NCBI GenBank assembly: GCA_007116635.1
Contig: SKIB01000106.1
Span: forward strand, 1 to 36,060
Reading direction: 5' to 3'
From: Saccharospirillaceae bacterium
Lineage (GTDB): Bacteria; Pseudomonadota; Gammaproteobacteria; Pseudomonadales; Natronospirillaceae
Length of the DNA: 36,060 nucleotides
Part shown: positions 8,135 through 16,274 of the stretch, piece by piece
How positions within the stretch are numbered: position 1 is the stretch's first letter
How the letters are laid out: every line of letters starts with the position of its first letter
The notes under the pieces: model-generated
Told to the model about the DNA's origin: nothing
The model's database searches: none
Seen by the model: the letters and a program-made list of their open reading frames with translations, nothing else
Translations under genes and position numbers: made by a program

Positions 8135-9454
8135 ATGATGCAATGGCATAGATTACTGAGCACTGGGCGCCATGCCCATCATAGCCTGGCGCTGGATGAA
8201 ATTGGCCGCAGTCACTTTCACAAGGATTACGACCGCATTGTGTTCAGCAATGCCTTTCGCCGCTTAGGAGGCAAAACTCAGGTCCACCCTCAATCACAAC
8301 AAGACTTGGCGCACAGTCGTTTGGTCCACTCCTTGGAGGTCGGCTCCGTGGGTCGCAGCCTGGGCATTCGCGTGGGTGAACACATACGCGAACAGTTACC
8401 ACACGGCATCACACCAGACGACCTTGGCGTGATCGTGCAGTCGGCTTGCCTGGCACACGACATTGGCAACCCGCCCTTTGGTCATGCTGGTGAATACGCC
8501 ATTCGTGATTTTTTTCGCCATCCGGATCATCAGGGCTTGCTGGACGGATTACGTCCTCTGGAGCAGCAGGATTTAACCACCTACGAGGGCAACGCTCAGG
8601 GCTTGCGCTTGGCGACTCGGGTGGAATACCACCTCAACGATGGCGGCCTTAGGCTAACCTGGCCCACTCTGGGCGCACTCCTAAAGTACCCCTGGCACGC
8701 CGGCCATGCTGGCCAGAAGGAGAAGTTTGGCTGTTTTCAAAGCGAACTGCCCATTCTGCAGCAGATTGCCCAGCAACTGGGTCTGCTAGAACAGGCACCC
8801 GGCAAGTGGTGTCGTCACCCACTGGCTTATCTAATGGAAGCTGCAGACGACATCTGCTATGCACTGATTGATCTTGAGGACGCGGTCAGCCTTGGCTTGC
8901 TGCCCTACGAACAGGTGGCGCAGTTAATGCTGGGCATTTGCCAACCCTTTGCCGTGAATCTGCTGGAAATCGAACAGGAGGCATCCGCCAATCGTCGTCT
9001 GGCCGCCTTGCGTGGCAAAACCATGGAAACCATCATTCAAGAGGTGGTGCAGGTGTTCTGCCGCCTACTGCCGCTCATGCTCAAGGGCGAGCTCAGTCAA
9101 GACTTGATCAGCCATTGCCGCCCCGAGGTCTGCCAAGGCATTCAGGCCGCCAAGCAACTGGCGGTGGACAAGGTCTTTACCAACATGAGCAAACTGCAAA
9201 CCGAACTTGGTGCCTATGAGGTGCTCTCTACCCTACTTGGCAGCTTCGTCAGCGCCGGTCAAGCTCTGGCTCAATGCCAAGATGAACAGCAACTGAGCTT
9301 TCGTCACAAACGACTACTATCCTTCATGGGTGACGAGCGCCCCAAGGCCCAAGACAGTCAATACGAAATTTACATGCGCATTCTGGACTTCGTGGTGGGC
9401 ATGTCGGATCGTAATGCGCAACAACTGGCCAGGGTTCTGCGCGGTTTGGAGTGA
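8135..9454 (+). CDS. dgt: Deoxyguanosinetriphosphate triphosphohydrolase (dGTPase)
   Basis: dGTPase hydrolyses dGTP (in some homologues other dNTPs) to the nucleoside and triphosphate, adjusting dNTP pools in the cytoplasm. The 439-residue product carries the HD-domain metal-binding set: His65 in LVHSLEVG, His108-Asp109 in CLAHDIGNPPFGHAG, and further HD-type helices to about residue 250 (AYLMEAADDICYALIDLEDA). The length matches the approximately 440-residue dGTPase type rather than the 505-residue E. coli enzyme. The start has two ATGs in tandem at 8135 and 8138, with GGAG upstream inside the preceding gene. It begins one base after the acylase stop, which implies translational coupling. 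Confidence 0.93.
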   Translation: MMQWHRLLSTGRHAHHSLALDEIGRSHFHKDYDRIVFSNAFRRLGGKTQVHPQSQQDLAHSRLVHSLEVGSVGRSLGIRVGEHIREQLPHGITPDDLGVIVQSACLAHDIGNPPFGHAGEYAIRDFFRHPDHQGLLDGLRPLEQQDLTTYEGNAQGLRLATRVEYHLNDGGLRLTWPTLGALLKYPWHAGHAGQKEKFGCFQSELPILQQIAQQLGLLEQAPGKWCRHPLAYLMEAADDICYALIDLEDAVSLGLLPYEQVAQLMLGICQPFAVNLLEIEQEASANRRLAALRGKTMETIIQEVVQVFCRLLPLMLKGELSQDLISHCRPEVCQGIQAAKQLAVDKVFTNMSKLQTELGAYEVLSTLLGSFVSAGQALAQCQDEQQLSFRHKRLLSFMGDERPKAQDSQYEIYMRILDFVVGMSDRNAQQLARVLRGLE

Positions 9455-9503
9455 TGACCATAAAACATGAATCAAAGCACAGTTTGGCCTAGGTAATCAG
9501 CAA

Positions 9504-9537
9504 GTCAATTGACCAAGAGTTAGCCATAGCCTAAGAT
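9504..9537 (+). promoter_or_regulatory. Candidate promoter of the exopolysaccharide operon with overlapping palindrome
   Basis: TTGACC (9509-9514), a 17-bp spacer and TAAGAT (9532-9537) form a plausible sigma70 promoter. The perfect 10-bp palindrome GTCAATTGAC (9504-9513) overlaps the -35 and may be an operator. The inferred start near 9544 falls after a potential TTG codon at 9542, which supports the ATG at 9572 as the true start of the first gene. No ops/JUMPstart motif was found. Confidence 0.4.
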
Positions 9538-9571
9538 CGGCTTGCGTTTAAATGTGCCCAAAGGATGTTTT

Positions 9572-10960
9572 ATGGTCTCTTCTAAGAAGTACCAGCAATG
9601 GAAACCCATAGTCAAGCTAGTTGATATCTCGGTCATCATCATTGCCTTACTTACTGTATTAGCTTTGCGTGGCACCAAGCTTGATCTTAGTTATCTATCA
9701 TGGCTTGCCATTGTTATTGGTGGCTTTCTGTACTTTGCGGAAGTACTAAACCTTTACCTAAGCAGCAAAGAAGCCAGCAATCGTACTAATTTAGCACGTG
9801 CCAGCTTGAGCTTATGTCTAGGTTTTCTGGCCATGCTAGTGATTAGCTTTATTATGAAGCTTACTGGCAACCTGTCTCGCCTTGAAATTACACTCTGGTT
9901 TGTTACCGCTTTGCTTAGCCTAAATTTATGGCGCTACCTGCATCATCGGGCAATGATTTCCCTCAAGCGTCAGGGTTATTATCAACGACGTTGTGCCATT
10001 TATGGCTTAACAGAGTCGGGGCTCAAATTAGAGCAGACAATTGTACAGCAAGACGATTTGGGGCTTCAGTTCTGTGGTTTTTATGACGACCGCCAACCTG
10101 AACGCTTTGAAGAACCCTTTGCCAGCCAGATTTTGGGCAACTCTCAAGACTTATTAAAGCATGCGCAACAGAACGATATTGACTTATTGTTCATCGCCAT
10201 ACCGTTTTCAGCCGATGAACGTATTGCCGACCTGATCCGCACCCTAGCGGATTCAACCCTGGATATTCATGTGGTTTTTGATCATCGTATCACCGACCTT
10301 TTGCACGGCACCCCAATGGAGGTCGGCAACCTAGACAGCATCTCGGTTTTTGACTCGCCCTACAGTGGCAGCATGTCAATCATCAAGCGCACCGAAGACA
10401 TCATTCTGTCACTTGTGTTCATTACCATTACTGCTTTACCTATGCTATGCATCTATTGCACAGTGAAATTGACATCAAAAGGGCCTGGTATCTTTGTCCA
10501 AACCCGATATGGTTTAAATGGTGAAAAAATAAAAGTCTGGAAGTTCCGCTCCATGCGGGCACTGGACGATGGTGAGGTGGTCAAACAAGCCACCAAGGAC
10601 GACCCTAGAATTACCAAGGTTGGCAAATTTATTCGCCGTACCTCGCTGGATGAATTACCGCAGTTTTTTAACGTGCTGACCGGGCAAATGTCCATCGTCG
10701 GCCCAAGGCCTCATGCCGTGGCTCATAACGAATACTACCGCAATGAGATTCCATACTATATGATCCGTCACAAAGTAAAGCCTGGTATCACTGGTTGGGC
10801 TCAGGTTAACGGCTGGCGGGGTGAAACGGACGAACTTTACAAAATGCAAAAGCGCGTAGAGTACGATCTGTTTTATATTAGGCATTGGTCGGTATTCTTT
10901 GACTTAAAAATCATCTTTCTAACCGTTTTTAAAGGCTTTGTCGGCAAAAACACCTACTAA
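9572..10960 (+). CDS. Undecaprenyl-phosphate sugar-1-phosphate transferase (WcaJ/WbaP-type)
   Basis: It would prime exopolysaccharide synthesis by moving a sugar-1-phosphate (commonly glucose or galactose) from a UDP-sugar to undecaprenyl phosphate on the inner membrane. The 462-residue product has four N-terminal membrane segments (within about residues 10-115), a Rossmann-like central domain, and the C-terminal polyprenyl-phosphoglycosyltransferase domain from about residue 270. That domain has the membrane re-entrant helix, KVWKFRSM, the catalytic Asp360-Glu361 pair in RRTSLDELPQFFNVL, IVGPRPHAVAHNE and KPGITGWAQVNGWRGE. The ATG at 9572 has AAGGA seven bases upstream; a TTG at 9542 would add ten residues but lacks a ribosome site. 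It is the first gene of the polysaccharide operon. The sugar specificity is not readable. Confidence 0.93.
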   Translation: MVSSKKYQQWKPIVKLVDISVIIIALLTVLALRGTKLDLSYLSWLAIVIGGFLYFAEVLNLYLSSKEASNRTNLARASLSLCLGFLAMLVISFIMKLTGNLSRLEITLWFVTALLSLNLWRYLHHRAMISLKRQGYYQRRCAIYGLTESGLKLEQTIVQQDDLGLQFCGFYDDRQPERFEEPFASQILGNSQDLLKHAQQNDIDLLFIAIPFSADERIADLIRTLADSTLDIHVVFDHRITDLLHGTPMEVGNLDSISVFDSPYSGSMSIIKRTEDIILSLVFITITALPMLCIYCTVKLTSKGPGIFVQTRYGLNGEKIKVWKFRSMRALDDGEVVKQATKDDPRITKVGKFIRRTSLDELPQFFNVLTGQMSIVGPRPHAVAHNEYYRNEIPYYMIRHKVKPGITGWAQVNGWRGETDELYKMQKRVEYDLFYIRHWSVFFDLKIIFLTVFKGFVGKNTY

Positions 10961-10973
10961 CATGGAGTTCATT

Positions 10974-12071
10974 ATGTCTAAGCATCTTTTTTCTACTCTG
11001 GCGGTTGCGGTTTCTGGATTAGGGCTTGCCTTTGAGCCAGCGGCCATCATCACCGACAGCGGTTTTGAACTGACCCCTACTCTGGAGTTTGAAACCAAGT
11101 ACAACACTCAAGGCGGTGATCGTGCGACTCAGATATTACTGGCCCCAGCGGTCAGCATTGCTCACAGTGATGGCGCGATCGGTTTTCTGAGCAATCTTGG
11201 TGCTGGCCTGGGCATGGATGTTCGCGGTAGCGACGAACAACTGCTCTTTGCAGACCTTAACGCCGATGCCGCCTTTCGCTTTGCTCATACCGAGGCGCTT
11301 AGCAGTGAACTGGGTGCCGGCATCAAGTATGTGCACACTGATGACAGCGTTGACGGAACCGATGGTGACTATGGCTATAAGCTGGTCAGCGGTGCCTTTG
11401 CAGGCCTAAGACTGGGCAACCCGGAATCACAAATGCAGCTGGCAGGCACGCTGGGCGTAGAAAACACCCGCTATACCAACTATGAAGAGCTGGCCAAAGA
11501 AAAAGACGGCACCGCGATTAGCTTTAATGGTGAACTGGCCTACCTCTTGGCATCCGCCACCCACTTTGAAACCGAGCTGTCGGCCAAGTCTTCGACCTTT
11601 GCTAACAATGAAGCTGCCTATAATCTGGAGTTTGGCCTGATGACTGGCTTGGCTTGGCAACAGGTTGCCAACACCAATGGTCGCCTATTGCTGGGCTACA
11701 AAGGCGTGGAGTTCACCAACAACAGCGCTGATAATTATGGTGGCTTCGCGGTTACCGCCATGCTAAGCAGTGAAATTGGCAGTTTCTTGCTTTGGGAGAA
11801 TACGGCTGATAGCAAGCTAACTCAATCGAATGGTAATCGTTTAACCGAGCTTGAATCCAGTGTGAAGTGGACAGCCATCGAAGCCCTAACCTTTACTGGC
11901 ATGCTGGGTTACACAGAAAACTGCAAAGCAGATAACTCAACCAAACTAGGCTTAGGTGTACTTTATAGCCCACAACGCTTCTTACAGCTGGGTCTTGACT
12001 ATGAGCTTACCTTGCCTGAAGAGTCCAATCGAGGTCACCAACTGGCTTTAAACATTAAAGCGGGTCTGTAA
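10974..12071 (+). CDS. Outer-membrane beta-barrel protein of the exopolysaccharide operon
   Basis: This 365-residue exported protein begins at the ATG at 10974 (GGAG six bases upstream) with a signal peptide (MSKHLFSTLAVAVSGLGLAF). The remainder is built of alternating polar/hydrophobic strands with Gly, Asn and aromatic residues, for example GFLSNLGAGLGMDVRGS and GRLLLGYKGVEFTNNS, ending in HQLALNIKAGL. This pattern resembles the 'putative beta-barrel porin 2' group found in exopolysaccharide loci. It sits between the priming transferase and a short OPX protein. In Myxococcus xanthus and related loci such a barrel pairs with a short periplasmic OPX protein to form the outer-membrane exit (EpsX/EpsY type). 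Exact family membership is inferred from composition and context. Confidence 0.72.
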   Translation: MSKHLFSTLAVAVSGLGLAFEPAAIITDSGFELTPTLEFETKYNTQGGDRATQILLAPAVSIAHSDGAIGFLSNLGAGLGMDVRGSDEQLLFADLNADAAFRFAHTEALSSELGAGIKYVHTDDSVDGTDGDYGYKLVSGAFAGLRLGNPESQMQLAGTLGVENTRYTNYEELAKEKDGTAISFNGELAYLLASATHFETELSAKSSTFANNEAAYNLEFGLMTGLAWQQVANTNGRLLLGYKGVEFTNNSADNYGGFAVTAMLSSEIGSFLLWENTADSKLTQSNGNRLTELESSVKWTAIEALTFTGMLGYTENCKADNSTKLGLGVLYSPQRFLQLGLDYELTLPEESNRGHQLALNIKAGL

Positions 12072-12086
12072 GGAGTTAAATTGATC

Positions 12087-12620
12087 ATGGGGCAAATAGT
12101 GGCTTGGATTAAAGGTGTCAGTTTATTGCTGGTTTGCTTGCTAAGTGCAGCGGCATATAGCAGCACTAGCTATCGACTGGACGCAGGTGACCGCATTAAT
12201 ATTACGGTGTTTGGTGAGCCAGACCTAAGCTTCGAACTCTTGCTAGCTGAAAACCCTGTGATCAATTATCCCTTTTTAGGCAACATCCGTGTAGAAGGGT
12301 TAACCACCATTGAGCTTGAACAACGCATCGCAGATGGGCTAAGAGGCGATTATCTGATTAATCCCATAGTACAGGTTAATATTATTGAATATCGCCCCTT
12401 TTTCATCTTCGGTGAAGTAAGGCGCCCTGGTAGCTACCCCTATCAGCCTGGCCTGACCGTCACCCAAGCCCTGGCTCTGGCCGGCGGCTTAACCGACCGA
12501 GCCGCCACCAACAGCATCAATGTATTTCCTGCCAATAGCGAACACATCCGTGAAGCAGTGAGTCTAAGCGCACCCATTTCACCAGGCGACACCGTGCAGG
12601 TGGGTCGACGATTCTTCTAG
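12087..12620 (+). CDS. Short polysaccharide export (OPX/Wza-type) protein, periplasmic
   Basis: The 177-residue product has a hydrophobic signal segment (IKGVSLLLVCLLSAAAYSS), a polysaccharide-export domain (YRLDAGDRINITVFGEPDLS through NPIVQVNIIEYR, about residues 27-105) and one SLBB motif (FIFGEVRRPGSYPYQPGLTV, then ALALAGGLTDRA). It lacks the extra SLBB repeats and the C-terminal amphipathic helix with which full-length Wza (about 380 residues) builds an outer-membrane pore, and it has no clear lipobox. It probably works with the adjacent barrel. Start choice is uncertain: AGGAG at 12071-12075 is 11 bases from the ATG used here and 5 bases from a TTG at 12081 that would add two residues. 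Confidence 0.9.
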   Translation: MGQIVAWIKGVSLLLVCLLSAAAYSSTSYRLDAGDRINITVFGEPDLSFELLLAENPVINYPFLGNIRVEGLTTIELEQRIADGLRGDYLINPIVQVNIIEYRPFFIFGEVRRPGSYPYQPGLTVTQALALAGGLTDRAATNSINVFPANSEHIREAVSLSAPISPGDTVQVGRRFF

Positions 12621-12630
12621 GACAGACATA

Positions 12631-14814
12631 ATGAATACCGAACCGTTAAAGCCGCAGATGGCGGAAGAACTTATTGATTTGCGTGCTATCTGGAATACGC
12701 TGAACAGTTACAAGTGGCGCATCCTGTCTCTGGCCCTGTTGGTGAGCTTCATTACCGGTCTAGTGGTGTTACAGATGACGCCCACCTACCGCGCCACCAC
12801 TACCTTGCAAATTGAAACAGGGCGTAACAACCTGCTGGCCATTGAAGAAGTCTATGGGCTGGACACCAGCAGGCAAGAATACCTCTTAACTCAGTTTGAA
12901 GTATTAAAAAGTAGCAGCTTAGCGGAGCGGGTGGTTCGTAGTCTTGAATTGCACCTCAACCCTGACTTCATGCCAGACAGCATTAGCCGTCGCCAACAAT
13001 TGGCAGAGTTAATGCCTTTTCTCCCTCTTGAACTGCCCGAATTACTGGACCCTAATGAGCAAGAACAGGTAAAGTTTGAAGCAGCAGTTCGAAAACTTCG
13101 AGCAAACTTGGGCGTTAATCCCATTCGCCGTACCCAGCTAGTAACCATCAGCTTTGATTCTGAACACCCCGTACTAGCTAAAGAAATTGCTAATGAACTT
13201 GGTCGGCAATACATTCTGGCCGACCGTGAATTACGCCAATCCGGTAACCTTGAAGCCAATGCCTGGCTGGAAGAGCGGTTGGCTGACCTTAGCATCCAAC
13301 TGATTGAAGCAGAAGAAAACCTTAACAGCTTCAGACAAGCAAATGACATAGTGGATGTCTCTGGTATTCGTGGCCTAGTGGATCAGCGATTAATTGAATT
13401 AACTCAACGCATCGCCCGAGCGGAGGACCGAGCCAATCAGGCTGAGGGGGTGTTTCAGGTAATTCAAGCCAACCGCGACCAACCTGTGGATGTACTAAAA
13501 AATATCAGTGTGATTGCCAATGCCGATAGCGTCAGGCAAACCAATGCTTCACTTACTAACGCTCGTGCTCGATTGCAAGAGCTGCAAAAGATCTATGGCC
13601 CAAGGCACCCCAATATTCAACGGCAAGAAGCAGAAATTGCGAGTTTCGAGCAGGATTTGACCAATGCCGTACGTGAGCTGGCCAACAATGCCGAGCGCGA
13701 TCTGCAAGCCACTCGTGAGGAACTAAGACGCCTTAATGTAGAGCTGCGCGCTACTCGTCAAGAATTTCAAACGCTTAGCACGCAAGAGTCTGAATTCCGA
13801 CGATTAGAGCGCAATGTTGACACCAACCGCCGCCTATACGATACTTTTGTTAGCCGCATTCAAGAAACAGAGCTAACGGGTGACTTTGGTAGCCCAATTG
13901 CACGCTTTACTGATCAGGCCGCCATACCGCAACACCCCTTTAAACCCAACAAAAAACTGATCATTGCCCTAGCCTTTGTTGCAACTGCCGGCCTGGGTAT
14001 TGTTGTGGTCTTCCTACTGGACGCCCTAAATGACACCATTCGCTCACCAGATGATGTTGAGCAAAAGCTGCAACAACGCATTATCAGTGCTTTGCCAACA
14101 CTAAAACTCAAACGCAACCAGGACCTACCTGCCTATCAATTCTTTGATAACAAAACACCAGGATTTGCCGAAGCAGTGCGAACCATGCGTACGGCGCTCA
14201 CCCTGTCTAAACGGGATAAAAACAGCAAGGTTCTATGCGTCACTTCCACTCTACCGGCGGAAGGCAAGAGTACCACAGCCTTAAATCTGGCCTTCGCCTT
14301 GGGGCAGGTGCAACGAACCCTGTTGATTGATGCTGACCTGCGCAAACCCAGCCTGGGCAAACGCTTGGGGCATGCACCCTTCACACCCGGCCTGTCTGAT
14401 CTGGTCAACGGCGATGTCAAACTGGAAGAGGTTATCATTCGTGACGAACAGGACTGCATTGACCTGTTGGTTGCTGGCCAATATGCACCTAACCCCTTAG
14501 AACTGCTGTCCAGCAATCAGTTCAAACAGCTACTCTTAAGTGTTCGAGATCAGTACGATCGCGTCATTATTGATACCCCTCCAGCCATGGCAGTGTCCGA
14601 CAGCCAAGTCATTTCCGAGCTTAGCGATGCAGTGCTCTATGTGATCAAAGAAGACAGCACGCGGATCAAACCGGCAATGGAAGGCATTAGCAGAGTATTA
14701 GAGGCTCATGGTCGCATCAGTGGTGTAGTCCTCAACAAGGTGGCGCAGAAACGTGCCAAGCATTACAGCTACTATGGCTACCAAGACGGTTATGGCACCA
14801 ACTACCAGCAATAA
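12631..14814 (+). CDS. Wzc-type polysaccharide co-polymerase and tyrosine autokinase
   Basis: This inner-membrane protein controls polymer length and export and autophosphorylates on a C-terminal tyrosine cluster. The 727 residues show a Wzz domain with TM1 at about residues 30-50, a long periplasmic coiled coil (about 190-410), the conserved PQHPFKPNKK before TM2 (443-464), then the BY-kinase domain. The kinase has Walker A STLPAEGKSTT (Lys546), Walker A' LLIDADLRKP (Asp567, Asp569) and Walker B VIIDTPP (Asp648). The last 18 residues contain six tyrosines (712, 714, 715, 717, 721, 725). This is a fused PCP-2a protein of the proteobacterial type. The start has AGGA overlapping the previous stop codon. 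Its phosphatase partner is the next gene. Confidence 0.96.
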   Translation: MNTEPLKPQMAEELIDLRAIWNTLNSYKWRILSLALLVSFITGLVVLQMTPTYRATTTLQIETGRNNLLAIEEVYGLDTSRQEYLLTQFEVLKSSSLAERVVRSLELHLNPDFMPDSISRRQQLAELMPFLPLELPELLDPNEQEQVKFEAAVRKLRANLGVNPIRRTQLVTISFDSEHPVLAKEIANELGRQYILADRELRQSGNLEANAWLEERLADLSIQLIEAEENLNSFRQANDIVDVSGIRGLVDQRLIELTQRIARAEDRANQAEGVFQVIQANRDQPVDVLKNISVIANADSVRQTNASLTNARARLQELQKIYGPRHPNIQRQEAEIASFEQDLTNAVRELANNAERDLQATREELRRLNVELRATRQEFQTLSTQESEFRRLERNVDTNRRLYDTFVSRIQETELTGDFGSPIARFTDQAAIPQHPFKPNKKLIIALAFVATAGLGIVVVFLLDALNDTIRSPDDVEQKLQQRIISALPTLKLKRNQDLPAYQFFDNKTPGFAEAVRTMRTALTLSKRDKNSKVLCVTSTLPAEGKSTTALNLAFALGQVQRTLLIDADLRKPSLGKRLGHAPFTPGLSDLVNGDVKLEEVIIRDEQDCIDLLVAGQYAPNPLELLSSNQFKQLLLSVRDQYDRVIIDTPPAMAVSDSQVISELSDAVLYVIKEDSTRIKPAMEGISRVLEAHGRISGVVLNKVAQKRAKHYSYYGYQDGYGTNYQQ

Positions 14815-14828
14815 ATAAGGACCTGAGC

Positions 14829-15554
14829 ATGATCGATATTCATTGCCATATTTTACCGGGCATTGATGATGGTGCTCAGGACATTGCACAAAGTCTGGCT
14901 TTACTGGAGCAAATGCGTGACCAAGGAGTGCAGGCAGCTATCTGCACGCCACACATTAACCCGCCAGCCTTCAATAATGAGCTCAGCAACATCCAAGCCT
15001 GTTTCGCGCAAAATCGCAAACAGCTTGAAACGTCTGGCGTTAAGCTTGCCTTTGCTGCTGAAGTTCGAGTGCATGCCGACCTCCCCTTCCAAATGAATCG
15101 TATCCCCTTGTTAAAGGGACACAAGCCGCAGGGTGGTAGCCAAGACTACCTACTGCTTGAACTACCTACCAGAGAGTACCCTGTAGTGACGGACATGATC
15201 TGCGAGTGGCTGATGGATGAGGGCATCCAACCCATCATCGCCCATCCAGAACGCAATCATATCCTGCAAAGTAGCACTAAGTTCAAACAATTAAAGCGTA
15301 AAGGATTATGGTTTCAGTTAACGGCTGGGTCCTTATTAGGCGATTTTGGCCCCAGCTCACAGCAGGCAGCGCATGAAATGCTGGAATTGGACGCTGTAGA
15401 GCTAGTGGCCTCCGATAGTCATAATCTAGCTTACCGACCACCCAAAATGCAGCAAGCCTGGCAATGGCTCTGCGAGCACTACGATTCATCTTTAGCGCAC
15501 AAACTCATGTGTGGGAATCCAGAACAAATTAGCAGCAGGATGTTTAATGACTAG
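14829..15554 (+). CDS. CpsB/CapC-type PHP-domain tyrosine-protein phosphatase
   Basis: The 241-residue product belongs to the PHP metallo-phosphoesterase family that dephosphorylates BY-kinases. It opens directly with the metal-binding signature MIDIHCHILPGIDDGAQD (His5, His7, Asp13/14). Further metal ligands lie in AICTPHINPP, AAEVRVHAD, IIAHPERNH and LVASDSHNL. It is placed 14 bp after the kinase, so it very likely dephosphorylates that tyrosine tail. Proteobacterial Wzc kinases usually pair with a Wzb low-molecular-weight phosphatase; a PHP-type partner is commoner in Firmicutes but also occurs in marine gammaproteobacterial exopolysaccharide loci. Its final eight bases overlap the next gene. 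Confidence 0.93.
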   Translation: MIDIHCHILPGIDDGAQDIAQSLALLEQMRDQGVQAAICTPHINPPAFNNELSNIQACFAQNRKQLETSGVKLAFAAEVRVHADLPFQMNRIPLLKGHKPQGGSQDYLLLELPTREYPVVTDMICEWLMDEGIQPIIAHPERNHILQSSTKFKQLKRKGLWFQLTAGSLLGDFGPSSQQAAHEMLELDAVELVASDSHNLAYRPPKMQQAWQWLCEHYDSSLAHKLMCGNPEQISSRMFND

Positions 15555-16272
15555 AAAAAATAGGCTTTCAGATGTTGCTAGTAAGCTTGTAGCCAGTGTT
15601 TTATTACTGGCGTGTCTGTCGTTGATTTGGCTATCTTGGCACCGGGGAACAGGTAACCTCTACATGCAACAGGGGCAACAGTTGATCAGGCACTGGCAGC
15701 AAGGCGGTCAGTTCGAACATCAGCTGTTCCTCCAAGCGGAACAAAGCTTACAAACCGCGATCGACCGCCACCCACAGCACCCTAACTACCCCCTGGTACT
15801 GGGTAAGCTGTATCAATGGCAAGCCTTTTTGCAGCCTGAACAAGCGGAAACTGCACTGAATTTGGCCTATCAGCATCTGCAGCTATCCGCCGAACTTAGA
15901 CCCAGTTGGCCCACCACCTGGATCGATCTGGCGCAGGTAAGTTATGAATTGGCTGGCAATCAGTGGCAAGCCAACAGCCAATTTTATTGGCAGCAAGCTC
16001 AGCAGCATGGTGCTCTTTTCGAGCCCATGCTCAACACCGAAATCAGCCTGCTGATGCGGGCCTGGCCACAAATAAGCCCGGTGCAACAGCAGCAATTTCT
16101 ACAAAAAATTGTCTACATCCAGGATCATCATGGTCTGAGTCGCCACTTATTCAGTCAAGCAAGGCAGCATGAACGATTAGCAGCCCTTTGCACCTTTGTC
16201 GGCCTTAGCCAGCAGACAGAGCGCCTGGCTGCTAGCTATTTATACCGACAAAATTGCGCTATCCCCAATTAG
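15547..16272 (+). CDS. VpsP-like membrane-anchored TPR protein of the exopolysaccharide operon
   Basis: The 241-residue product has a short basic N-terminus (MTRKNRL), one membrane segment (LVASVLLLACLSLIWLSW, about residues 13-32), and a helical periplasmic domain with TPR-like signatures: AEQSLQTAIDRHPQHPNYPL, LNLAYQHLQLSAELRPSWP and TWIDLAQVSYELAG. The ATG at 15547 overlaps the upstream stop by eight bases, with AGGA ahead of it, so it is translationally coupled to the phosphatase. Size, topology and position resemble VpsP-family proteins of vps-like exopolysaccharide clusters, whose biochemical role is not established. It ends only two bases from the convergent malG stop, leaving no room for an intergenic terminator. 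Confidence 0.7.
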   Translation: MTRKNRLSDVASKLVASVLLLACLSLIWLSWHRGTGNLYMQQGQQLIRHWQQGGQFEHQLFLQAEQSLQTAIDRHPQHPNYPLVLGKLYQWQAFLQPEQAETALNLAYQHLQLSAELRPSWPTTWIDLAQVSYELAGNQWQANSQFYWQQAQQHGALFEPMLNTEISLLMRAWPQISPVQQQQFLQKIVYIQDHHGLSRHLFSQARQHERLAALCTFVGLSQQTERLAASYLYRQNCAIPN

Positions 16273-16274
16273 TC

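Noticed and set aside
9455-9571. ops/JUMPstart antitermination element ahead of the polysaccharide operon
   Set aside because: No GGCGGTAG-type core is present in this gap; only a candidate promoter and a short palindrome were found.
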